Part shown: piece by piece, positions 44,705 through 52,618 of the stretch
Numbering within the stretch: position 1 is the stretch's first letter
Layout: every line of letters begins with the position of its first letter
NCBI GenBank assembly: GCA_947178125.1
Contig: CAMWXB010000018.1
Location: 1-56,967, forward strand
Source: an uncultured Lachnospiraceae bacterium
Lineage (GTDB): Bacteria; Bacillota; Clostridia; Lachnospirales; Lachnospiraceae
Length of the DNA: 56,967 bases
Reading direction: 5' to 3'
Notes under the pieces: model-generated
The model's database searches: none
What the model was told of the DNA's origin: nothing
The model's input: the letters and a program-made list of their open reading frames with translations, nothing else
Made by a program: the position numbers and the translations under genes

Positions 44705-45490
44705 CTAGGCAATATCCTTTCTGCAATAAACCCATGTCGCCGCCGCGTAAGAAACAACGACCACTCCCGCGCCAACAACTGCCATAACGCCGTTTATCGC
44801 TCCGTCCGTAAAAATATCGGCCGCATTGGCATAATAAAACGGCGTGATATATTTCAAATCATCAATCGCCGGTACGATGCGGCACATCATATCGACGGCA
44901 AAAAGTACAAGAGTCAGGCCAAGCCCCGCTCCCATGATATTCTTTTTCACACAGGCGGAAAGAAGGAAGCAGACCGTCCCGACTTCGAGCTGCATCAGGA
45001 ACGCCGCCAGGTGATAGAGCGCCATTTCTTTTCCTTCTACCGTCTCCCCCATCATGACAAAGCCTAAAACATAAAGAACAGTACAACAGAGATTCAACAC
45101 AATAATATTGCTGACAAGCGCCAGATATTTTCCGAGTACAATGCGGCTCCTATTCAAAGGCAGCACGCACAAAAATTCCGCCGTATGGCCGCTTTCCTCT
45201 TTGGCCAGAATGCCAGTGCCCAGAATCGCCGCAAACATGGCGCCGCCGAGACTGTGCATCATGGCGATTTCGGTCGCATAATATCCTTTCAACGTCGCCA
45301 GGCTCATTTTATCCATGCCCAGCGCAGCGGACATCGCCCCCATATCGGAAAAAGAGTCCGCAATTCCCTGAATGGAATCTTCCAGACTCGTATAGAGCAA
45401 AATACAGCCAAAGCAGATCAGCCCGACACTCAGAGTCCAGATTAGAAGGTTTTTTCGGTTCATTTTCATTTCATGCTTATATAATATCAT
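44705..45490 (-). CDS. ABC-2 type transporter permease
   Basis: 261 residues, about six helices. The first helix NLLIWTLSVGLICFGCILLY is followed by a long extracellular loop and the ABC-2 segment GTGILAKEESGHTAEFLCVLPLNRSRI. Start overlaps the ATPase stop by 4 bp (ATGA). Partner of the ATPase in exporting an unknown substrate, typically an antimicrobial peptide or lipid-like molecule in LytTR-linked cassettes. Confidence 0.9.
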   Translation of the reverse strand: MILYKHEMKMNRKNLLIWTLSVGLICFGCILLYTSLEDSIQGIADSFSDMGAMSAALGMDKMSLATLKGYYATEIAMMHSLGGAMFAAILGTGILAKEESGHTAEFLCVLPLNRSRIVLGKYLALVSNIIVLNLCCTVLYVLGFVMMGETVEGKEMALYHLAAFLMQLEVGTVCFLLSACVKKNIMGAGLGLTLVLFAVDMMCRIVPAIDDLKYITPFYYANAADIFTDGAINGVMAVVGAGVVVVSYAAATWVYCRKDIA

Positions 45491-46392
45491 CTGTTATCCT
45501 CCTTCTCCCTTCCTCTCTCAATAGACAATTGAGAAACGCATTCTTTCTCATAATAATTCATAAAAATTTCCTCGAGCCCCGGCTCTTCAATCGTAATATC
45601 TTCTATGTCATGTCCGGCAAACCCGGCAAAGAGCTCATTCAGACTGCCCTGATACATAAAATCCTCTTCCACGCCGTCCCGTATCATACGGATATGCTTC
45701 GCATTGCTTTTGGTCAGGTTCTCCACCGTATCGCTGCAAATCAGCTCTCCTTCCTTAATGATGGCGGCATGCCTGCAATATTTTTTAATTTCCGGCAGGA
45801 CATGGGAAGAGAGAAAACAGGTCGTACCCTGTTTATTATATTCCAGAATCAGCTTGAAAAACTCAGCCTGCATCAGCGGGTCGAGTCCGCTCGTCGGCTC
45901 ATCGAAAATAAAAAGCGGCGGCTTATGCTGCATGGCGCAGACGATGCTGATCTTTTTCCGGTTGCCCAAAGACAGCTCTTCAATCCTCTTCTCCGGCTCC
46001 ACCATAAGCCGCTCACAGAGCATCGCCGCTTCCCTCCGGCAGTCCAGCCCCCGCATATCCGCAGCAAGGCGGATGACTTCCTTCGCCCTCATGGAAGGAT
46101 AGAACATGGCTTCCGAAGGCATATAGCCAATCTTTCTCAAAATTTCTCTGCTGTTCTTCTCCACATCCATACCGAAAATACGGATGCTTCCCGCCTGAAA
46201 CCGAAGCAGTCCCAGCATACTGCGGATAGTCGTCGATTTCCCGGCGCCGTTCGGACCAAGGAACCCATAGATATCCCCTTCTTCCACACACAGGGACAAA
46301 TTGCTAACGCCCCGCTTTTTTCCATACCGTTTCGTCAGATTTTGAATGGCTACTGCATCCTTTGATTCTTTCCTTTCAGAGAATTTATTCAC
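45487..46392 (-). CDS. ABC transporter ATP-binding protein
   Basis: 301 residues. Walker A GPNGAGKSTT, Q-loop GYMPSEAMFYP, signature LSLGNRKKISIV, Walker B LFIFDEPTSGLD, H-loop LSSHVLPE. The signature starts LSLGN rather than LSGGQ, as in several ABC-2 exporters. The C-terminal 80 residues form the accessory domain typical of drug or bacteriocin self-protection exporters. Third gene in the LytTR-DUF3021-ATPase-permease order. Confidence 0.94.
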   Translation of the reverse strand: MNKFSERKESKDAVAIQNLTKRYGKKRGVSNLSLCVEEGDIYGFLGPNGAGKSTTIRSMLGLLRFQAGSIRIFGMDVEKNSREILRKIGYMPSEAMFYPSMRAKEVIRLAADMRGLDCRREAAMLCERLMVEPEKRIEELSLGNRKKISIVCAMQHKPPLFIFDEPTSGLDPLMQAEFFKLILEYNKQGTTCFLSSHVLPEIKKYCRHAAIIKEGELICSDTVENLTKSNAKHIRMIRDGVEEDFMYQGSLNELFAGFAGHDIEDITIEEPGLEEIFMNYYEKECVSQLSIERGREKEDNR

Positions 46393-46418
46393 CCTTATAC
46401 CCCTTCCTTTTCCCCGGA

Positions 46419-46862
46419 CTATCCTCTCCGGCTCTTAAACTGCTCCAGTTCCCGGTTCAGGTGCACCGTGTCTATATCGCGCTTGATCTTATGGACCAGG
46501 AACACACATACATAACAGAGTATCATATAGAAGAAAAAGCACAGCGTCGCCGTCTGATTCCTGTCGAACCAGTTCAGCAAATAACTGACGGCCGTATACA
46601 CTGCCGCGCCAACAAACGACAATATTGTCACTTTTAGATCAAACTGCTCCGATTCATCGAAATTCCATAACAGATACACCTGTATATAATTCATGGCATA
46701 AACCACCAGAACCATTTCAGCCATTAACGGAATGCTGGCATCGAGACTGCCCTGCACCATGCAGTATAGAAAATAAAAGAACAGGATGATGGAAAAATAC
46801 AGGCAGGCTTTTATTTCAATGCCGATTTCCAGCGATAAAAATTTTTTGAACTTCTCCATCAT
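46419..46862 (-). CDS. DUF3021 family membrane protein
   Basis: 147 residues, four helices; features FFYFLYCMVQGS and AMNYIQVYLLWNFDESE typical of DUF3021. These proteins are encoded next to LytTR transcription factors and are thought to restrain or sense for them. Overlaps the LytTR gene by 4 bp (ATGA). Confidence 0.85.
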   Translation of the reverse strand: MMEKFKKFLSLEIGIEIKACLYFSIILFFYFLYCMVQGSLDASIPLMAEMVLVVYAMNYIQVYLLWNFDESEQFDLKVTILSFVGAAVYTAVSYLLNWFDRNQTATLCFFFYMILCYVCVFLVHKIKRDIDTVHLNRELEQFKSRRG

Positions 46863-47299
46863 GCTTCCTCCCTCAAACGATTTCTCAATTCCCCCGCATA
46901 ACGCCTGGAGATTACGATATGCTCTCCGTTATCCATTGTCGCGTCGATGCGCTTCCCCGGCATACTTTTTAACCGCTCAATCCGGTAGATGTTGAGTATC
47001 ATCGATTTGCTGCACCGGAAAAAACCTTCCTGCGCATAAAGCGCTTCCAGAAGCGTCAACGTATGCGCCGCTCTGTAAACTTCCTTCTTCGTATAAAAAT
47101 AAGTGACACCATCCACACTCTCCAGATAAAGAATATCCTGAATGTTTATAAAGAACTGCTGGCCGCCTTTTGTCCCGGAAAGTTTCTCGCTCTGCCCTTC
47201 CAGATATTCGACGATGCGCTCCAGCCGCTCCGTCATCCGGCGATACCGGATGATGACTTCCTCATTTCCCTTTTCTATCTGCTGTAATGTAACTTTCAA
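46859..47299 (-). CDS. LytTR-family DNA-binding regulator without receiver domain
   Basis: 146 residues. N-terminal helix (about 1-45), then a LytTR domain (50-145): FFINIQDILYLESVDGVTYFYTKK, FFRCSKSMILNIYRIERLK, and ISRRYAGELRNRL. Such stand-alone regulators with a DUF3021 partner form membrane-inhibited LytTR systems. Three GATAACCTGCAC repeats upstream are the likely binding sites, so autoregulation is probable. Confidence 0.92.
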   Translation of the reverse strand: MKVTLQQIEKGNEEVIIRYRRMTERLERIVEYLEGQSEKLSGTKGGQQFFINIQDILYLESVDGVTYFYTKKEVYRAAHTLTLLEALYAQEGFFRCSKSMILNIYRIERLKSMPGKRIDATMDNGEHIVISRRYAGELRNRLREEA

Positions 47300-47415
47300 A
47301 CAAATACCATACCTTTCCGCCGCCTGCCGCCCATACTGCCAAAATGCAGACTTACAGCCTTTGCGTTCCTGATTCCTTTATATAACTTTTCTCCCCAAAA
47401 AACAACCCTTCCACA

Positions 47416-47482
47416 GATAACCTGCACATTCCCCCCGATAACCTGCACCTCTTCCATCCCGCATTCCCTCGATAACCTGCAC
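47416..47482 (-). promoter_or_regulatory. Three direct repeats, probable LytTR boxes
   Basis: Plus-strand GATAACCTGCAC (minus GTGCAGGTTATC) at 47416-47427, 47437-47448 and 47471-47482. The first two are 21 bp apart start to start, two helical turns, the spacing typical of LytTR direct-repeat sites. A TTATATAAA stretch between them and the gene may be the -10 region. Confidence 0.65.
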
Positions 47483-47621
47483 CTTGCCTCTATCCCGCTT
47501 TCCCTCATCCTGCTGCAGTCTCTCACCAAAAAAGGAATACCCCCTTTTACGGAAGTATTCCCCTCTTCAATATCTCACAACCTAACCACCATGCCGTCTC
47601 CTGATAATGCAAACCATCAAT

Positions 47622-47739
47622 GGGAAGAATGGCTCCCCAGAGCCCTTCTCCCGGGTGAGAAAGGTTCCGCAACGCGGAACCGTAGAACTTCTTGGCGTTT
47701 CACCCATTGGTGAAACGTCTTTAGAAGTTCTTCTCACCC
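47622..47739. repeat. Class 1 palindromic element I
   Basis: Imperfect hairpin GGGAAGAATGGCTC/GAGCCCTTCTCCC (47622-47652), then outer stem GGGTGAGAA/TTCTCACCC (47653-47739), hairpin 1 GGTTCCGC aac GCGGAACC, hairpin 2 AGAACTTCT/AGAAGTTCT with inner CGTTTCACC catt GGTGAAACG. The right arm overlaps the first base of the lipoprotein stop codon. Confidence 0.82.
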
Positions 47740-50078
47740 TATTCAGCCATATAAATCGCAACCTGCCTCTCGATCTCAGAAAGCGCCTCATCCAATGTCA
47801 TTTCACCCTGTATATAGCCGGCGCCGCTCGTAAACACCGCATCCTCCAGAACGTTATCGGGAAGATAAGCCGTATTCACCGAAGCCAGCTCTTCTTTAAA
47901 GGCCGCTACCTGCTCCTCTTTTGGACAGTATATGTTAAAATAAATGCTGATTCCATCCTCCGACGAAAGCGCCAGACAACTAATTATCATATCCTCTCCC
48001 ATACTATTTTCATTCGGCGTAAGTTGCATATCAAATGCCTCCCGGTTGAGCGGCAGTCCGTAATAATTCGCCTGCATCTCGGCCGACAGGAAAAAGCGCA
48101 TGAACTCTTTGGCATCCTCGGCCTGTGCAGACGTTGCGCTGATACCAAGCAGCGTCTTCGGCAGAAAGAGCCCGCTGCATTCTCCCTGCATCGGTACGAC
48201 GCTGCTGTCCTCATAACCTTTTGTTTTCTCGACGGAAATACTTTCCATATACCCATATGCCGTATCCACCCAGCCGTTGATCAGATATTGGGAACCATCG
48301 ATATAGCTGAAGATATCGTTGGCCAAATCCCAATCCACACGCGTTCCTTCAGTATGATAGTTTCCTACGTTTCCCTCTTCCACATAGGCCTGAAGGATTT
48401 CCTCCCGGATGCCGTCCATCTGGGCATCATAGATGCGTTTGCACTGCTCCAGAAATACCCCGATTAAATCCTTGTTCAGAGCGCCGTTTTCGGAAATCCA
48501 AAGAGGCGCGCTTGTCAGCGCGAACCGCTTCATCAGTGTATCCGCATCGTATATGCCGATGATATCATCTCCCGGATACTCCTTCCGGAGCGCTTCCACG
48601 CCTTCTCCGACGCCGGACAGATCCGTCATGCCTGATACATAGCTTTCTTTGCAGACCAGTCTCGGAACACCGAAGGTCGCAGGCGCCACATAAGCCTTTC
48701 CGTCCACCTTCAGCGCATCAATGACATTGTCAAAAAGCGGCTCCTGCGCACTATACTGCTCCAGAACATCGGTCACGTCGAGCAGCAGCCCTTTGCTGAC
48801 ATAAGAGGAAAAAGGCAGACCGTCCATCACGATCAGATCGGGCCCATTCCCTGCCACCACTTCCGTATTCAGCTTTTTGACCGCATCTTCCCTCGTTACC
48901 GAGCCGCCTTCTTCCATACCGACTTCGTAGGACACAAAGGTATCAAGATGCTTTGTCTGATAGAGAGAGACCGCCTGGCGCAGGTCATCGTCCTCCTGTA
49001 AACTGTATACGGTCAGTACCTTTTCCGGCACCGCCGGCACATCCGGGTCGTAGGTAAAACGCAGAAGCTTACCGTTAGCAAAGAGCACAAGAAAAACATC
49101 ATCCTCCAACTGCATGGCATCGCATACATGATAGGAAGGATTGCTCAGCATCGACAGATTACCGTCCACGACCTGCTCCATCATATTGCCGCCGATGACA
49201 TGACGGTGGATTCCCTTTTCCCCAATCACATAGACCGTCTGCTCTTCTCCCGGTAAAAGGCACATTGAACCGTAATCCGAACCATTATAGTAGCGTTCCC
49301 CGTAACTGTCGCTGACAAAATCCGTCAGCTCGGTATCTTCTATATATTCCCCGGCCTCCATATCGTAAATGAGCGGCAGGTCTGCTCCATTTCCATGATC
49401 ATTATCCATAAAAAGCAGATTTTCCCTTTTCCAGAGCCGATAAGGCCGCTCCTGCGCATCGAGCATCTTTTCGCTGCTGCTATCCTTATAGACTTCATAA
49501 ATGCCCCGTCCATAAGTAATGACGAAAATCCGGTTATCTTCGGTCATCTTCACATACCGAATCTTATTATCCTCTTCCGTCAGCTCCAGTTCCACCGGCA
49601 CCTGCGTCCCATCCGGCAGTATCAGTTTCATGGCCGGCGTATAATCATCGTCATTTGCAACCGTGTCATAGATCATGCCAACTGTGCCATCCGGGGACAT
49701 TGCCACTTCTGAAATATATGTTTGCTGTACCATCATTTCCGACAGCCAGTCCGGCACTTCATTTTCCCAGGTCAGACCCTCATCCTTCGATATAAAATAA
49801 CCCCTATAGATATCCAGAATGACCAGATTTCCGTCTTCCCGCCTGCAGATGCCTCTCGGCGAAAACATGACATCCGACAAGTCAATCTCTTCTTCCACAT
49901 ACCGTCCCATCGCCGTCTGCCCGTTTGTACTGCCGGAAGCGCCACCAGGCGCCTCGTCCGTACTTATACCGCCATCCTGCGCACCTTCCCCGCCGCCGGC
50001 ACAGCCCGTCAAAGCGACTGCCATCGACGCCGCAAGGATAAGGCTCAAAAGCCTGCTTTTCATTTTTCCTTTTACCAT
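47739..50078 (-). CDS. Lipoprotein with N-terminal propeller-like and C-terminal solute-binding domains
   Basis: 779 residues from ATG 50078 (GGGAGG 9 nt upstream); the upstream extension runs through element F. Signal peptide with lipobox ALTGC. Residues about 60-340 contain BNR-like repeats (FISKDEGLTWENE) and WD-like strands; about 345-779 are an extracellular solute-binding fold (VLTVYSLQEDDDLRQAV; NGPDLIVMDGLPFSSYVSKG; WVDTAYGYMESIS). No permease is adjacent. Divergent from the OmpR-type two-component genes, so it may be a sensor accessory or their target. Confidence 0.85.
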   Translation of the reverse strand: MVKGKMKSRLLSLILAASMAVALTGCAGGGEGAQDGGISTDEAPGGASGSTNGQTAMGRYVEEEIDLSDVMFSPRGICRREDGNLVILDIYRGYFISKDEGLTWENEVPDWLSEMMVQQTYISEVAMSPDGTVGMIYDTVANDDDYTPAMKLILPDGTQVPVELELTEEDNKIRYVKMTEDNRIFVITYGRGIYEVYKDSSSEKMLDAQERPYRLWKRENLLFMDNDHGNGADLPLIYDMEAGEYIEDTELTDFVSDSYGERYYNGSDYGSMCLLPGEEQTVYVIGEKGIHRHVIGGNMMEQVVDGNLSMLSNPSYHVCDAMQLEDDVFLVLFANGKLLRFTYDPDVPAVPEKVLTVYSLQEDDDLRQAVSLYQTKHLDTFVSYEVGMEEGGSVTREDAVKKLNTEVVAGNGPDLIVMDGLPFSSYVSKGLLLDVTDVLEQYSAQEPLFDNVIDALKVDGKAYVAPATFGVPRLVCKESYVSGMTDLSGVGEGVEALRKEYPGDDIIGIYDADTLMKRFALTSAPLWISENGALNKDLIGVFLEQCKRIYDAQMDGIREEILQAYVEEGNVGNYHTEGTRVDWDLANDIFSYIDGSQYLINGWVDTAYGYMESISVEKTKGYEDSSVVPMQGECSGLFLPKTLLGISATSAQAEDAKEFMRFFLSAEMQANYYGLPLNREAFDMQLTPNENSMGEDMIISCLALSSEDGISIYFNIYCPKEEQVAAFKEELASVNTAYLPDNVLEDAVFTSGAGYIQGEMTLDEALSEIERQVAIYMAE

Positions 50079-50107
50079 ATACCAAAACCTCCCTATTGCA
50101 ATCTGCC

Positions 50108-50303
50108 GAAACCGCGCAGCTGCAGGGGAAGAGGCCGGGGGACGTGTAGTACCTTTGGTGGCACGCTTCCGCTCCGCGAAAAGACGCAGCGGTACTAAGC
50201 TCAAAAGCGGCAAGCCGCATTTTCGCTAAGGACCGGCGCTTTTCAAGGGCCACCGCAGGTACTACACGTCCCCCGGCCCCTTCCCCTGCGGCTGCGCGGT
50301 TTC
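50108..50303. repeat. Class 2 palindromic element F
   Basis: 196 bp. Arms of about 47 bp begin GAAACCGCGCAGC and run through GGGGGACGTGTAGTACCT with only two mismatches to the right arm. The core contains GGTGGCACGCTTCCGCTCC, GCGGTACTAAGCTC, GCGGC aa GCCGC and GGGCCACCGCAGG. It lies 30 bp upstream of the lipoprotein start, within the divergent intergenic region. Confidence 0.85.
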
Positions 50304-50354
50304 GTCTATCGTTGTATAATAAATACCAAAAACTTCTCTAAACTTTCTCTAATA

Positions 50355-50390
50355 ATTTTTAAGAATTTCTTAGAGGATTTTTCAAGAATC
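50355..50390 (+). promoter_or_regulatory. Direct repeats before the OmpR-type regulator
   Basis: ATTTTTAAGAAT (50355) and ATTTTTCAAGAAT (50377) are 22 bp apart, upstream of TTATGATAAAA. Spacing fits tandem binding by an OmpR/PhoB-type regulator, suggesting autoregulation. Confidence 0.45.
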
Positions 50391-50454
50391 TTATGATAAA
50401 ATCGTTGTAAAATAAAGATAAAAAAGGCAAGATTATTTGAAAGGATGTCCGCCT

Positions 50455-51141
50455 ATGCGTATTTTACTCGCTGAAGATGACAAAGACTTAAATAAGGCGC
50501 TGACCTGGCAGCTGACCGCCCGGGGATATAATGTCGATTCCTGCGGCAATGGAGAAGAAGCGCTCTATTATGGGAAACAGAACATTTATGATATCATTCT
50601 GCTCGACCGGATGCTGCCCGACAGAGAAGGAACGGAAGTCATGACCGCGCTGCGGCAGCTCTCCGTAAACACGCCGATCATCCTGATCACTGCCCTTGGT
50701 CTTTTGCAGGATAAGATCACAGGATTGGATCTCGGCGCGGATGATTACCTTGTCAAACCTTTTGATTTCGAAGAGCTGCTCGCCAGAATACGCTGTGTCA
50801 CCAGACGCTCCCTTTCTCTGAACGCCCAGCCGGAAGGCATCCTCTCCTATCACGATATCACATGGTCTCCCCGCGAGATGTGTCTGACAGGGCCATCCGG
50901 CGACTGTTTACTGTCACGGCGCGAAGGCGACCTGTTGGAAAGTTTTCTTCATGCACCGGGACAGACCCTTGCCCGTGAAATGCTGCTGTTAAAAGTATGG
51001 GGGCCGGACAGTGAAGTGGAAAACGGAAATCTGGATAACTATATTCATTTTTTGCGCAGACGACTCAAAGGAATCGGCTCCTCTTTGCAGATCAAGACTG
51101 TCTGGGGCGTTGGATACGGACTGAATGCCCCTTTTCTCTGA
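50455..51141 (+). CDS. OmpR/PhoB-type response regulator
   Basis: 228 residues from ATG 50455 with AAAGGA 9 nt upstream. Receiver: LLAEDDKDLNKAL, phospho-Asp in IILLDRMLPDREG, Lys in YLVKPFDFEELLAR. Winged-helix output from about 130: SRREGDLLESFLHAPGQTLAR, VENGNLDNYIHFLRRRLKG, TVWGVGYGL. Forms a pair with the kinase 19 bp downstream. Confidence 0.95.
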   Translation: MRILLAEDDKDLNKALTWQLTARGYNVDSCGNGEEALYYGKQNIYDIILLDRMLPDREGTEVMTALRQLSVNTPIILITALGLLQDKITGLDLGADDYLVKPFDFEELLARIRCVTRRSLSLNAQPEGILSYHDITWSPREMCLTGPSGDCLLSRREGDLLESFLHAPGQTLAREMLLLKVWGPDSEVENGNLDNYIHFLRRRLKGIGSSLQIKTVWGVGYGLNAPFL

Positions 51142-51160
51142 AAGGATTTAAAAGATTTTT

Positions 51161-52573
51161 ATGTTTCAGAAAGCACATTTTCTTTTTACCATCCTGTGTT
51201 CCGGCACAACAATCGCAATCATCGTTCTGATATCGCTGCTTTATCTGCACGTTTCCGAAAGCAGCCTCTCTGAAAACCAGTTCCGCTCTTTTCAGAATGA
51301 TGTCAGTACGATTGCTGCCAGCCTGGAAAATACTTCCTCCATCTCCATACAGTGGCTGGAACGAATCGAAGCGCAGAACGGCTTTACCATCTATGTCATC
51401 GACAATGGCACACCTTTTCTTTATAATTCTTTGCGCGATTCCTATGACTCATCCGGTCAATCCTTGTTGGAAGAAAGTCTTGAAGCCTATCAATCTATGC
51501 TTCAATCCTCTCTGCCCGAAGCTGACAATGCGGAAATGTACTCCATCACTTTTAATAACAGTCGTAATTGTAATTATATTGTGACTGTGACCACCTCTTT
51601 TGCCTACTACGGTATCCGGCATCAGGAATATCAGTTCCGCTCTGCCACCACAGGAAGTTCTTATTATGCCTCCATCATTGATATCGAAAAAGACTCCGCC
51701 CGGACGCAGATTGTTATTCTTAACGCTTTAACAGCACTGAATGCACAGATTTTCCGTCAGCGGCTCCGTTTCCTGCTCATTGACCTGGCAGCGGCAGCCA
51801 TGCTTCTTGCCTTTTCATTCTTCTTTACGGGCCGAATCCTGAAGCCGCTGCGCGATAATCAGGAAGCGCAGATGCAGTTCTTTGCCGCCGCTTCCCACGA
51901 ACTGCGCACGCCGCTCTCCGTAATGCTTGCCAGCGCCGAATGCTGCGAGAAAGCCGATGCCGAAGAACAGAAAAGCTTTTTTCAGACAATCCGCAAAGAA
52001 GGACGGCGGATGAACAGCCTTCTCGGTGATATGCTTACGCTCGCCCATGCCGGTACGAATCGCTTTCCCATCGAGAAAGCTCCCGCTCAGTTAGATACGT
52101 TGTGCCTCAATGTCTATGAAGCCTTCGACTCCCTGTGCCGCAATAAAAAACTGTCGTTATCGCTCGAACTGCCCGAAAATATACCGCCGCGCTGTTTCTG
52201 TGACGCGGAACGCATCGCACAGACACTCTCCATTCTGCTCCACAATGCCGTCAGCTATACCCCGGAGGGCGGAAACATCACTTTGATGCTGAAATACCGT
52301 GAAAGCGCTTTTCAGCATTTTAATAATAACTGTTTTTTAATTATTGTCACAGATACCGGGAGCGGTATTTCCGACGCCGATAAAAAGCATATTTTCGAAC
52401 GCTTCTATCGGACTGAAAAATCCCGAAGCGCAAAAGAGCACTTCGGGCTTGGCCTTTCAATCGCCTATGAGATTGTAAACGCACATCATGGCAGGATCAC
52501 CGTTGAAGATAATCCCGGTGGCGGAAGCATATTCACGATCATGCTGCCGGAATCATCAAAAGCGCAGGCCTGA
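51161..52573 (+). CDS. Sensor histidine kinase (HisKA type)
   Basis: 470 residues. Helices at about 7-30 and 205-225 flank an extracellular domain of about 175 residues. HisKA FFAAASHELRTPLSVMLA, HATPase N box ILLHNAVSYTPEGG, G boxes VTDTGSGI and HFGLGLSIAYEI. No HAMP domain is obvious. Partner of the OmpR-type regulator. Confidence 0.94.
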   Translation: MFQKAHFLFTILCSGTTIAIIVLISLLYLHVSESSLSENQFRSFQNDVSTIAASLENTSSISIQWLERIEAQNGFTIYVIDNGTPFLYNSLRDSYDSSGQSLLEESLEAYQSMLQSSLPEADNAEMYSITFNNSRNCNYIVTVTTSFAYYGIRHQEYQFRSATTGSSYYASIIDIEKDSARTQIVILNALTALNAQIFRQRLRFLLIDLAAAAMLLAFSFFFTGRILKPLRDNQEAQMQFFAAASHELRTPLSVMLASAECCEKADAEEQKSFFQTIRKEGRRMNSLLGDMLTLAHAGTNRFPIEKAPAQLDTLCLNVYEAFDSLCRNKKLSLSLELPENIPPRCFCDAERIAQTLSILLHNAVSYTPEGGNITLMLKYRESAFQHFNNNCFLIIVTDTGSGISDADKKHIFERFYRTEKSRSAKEHFGLGLSIAYEIVNAHHGRITVEDNPGGGSIFTIMLPESSKAQA

Positions 52574-52584
52574 ATGCCCGCGCT
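52561..52584 (-). terminator. Hairpin between convergent kinase and protease genes
   Basis: AGCGCAGGC/GCCCGCGCT, one mismatch, 6-nt loop. On the minus strand it is followed by TTTTGAT, fitting termination of the protease gene; it overlaps the last codons of the kinase gene. Confidence 0.6.
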
Positions 52585-52618
52585 CCGATCATGAGTCCCA
52601 TGTCATTTGAGTCCAATA

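Noticed and set aside
47607..48467. 286-codon plus-strand frame across element I and the end of the propeller lipoprotein gene
   Set aside because: It runs through a palindrome and the antisense of a well-supported gene, with no ribosome site.
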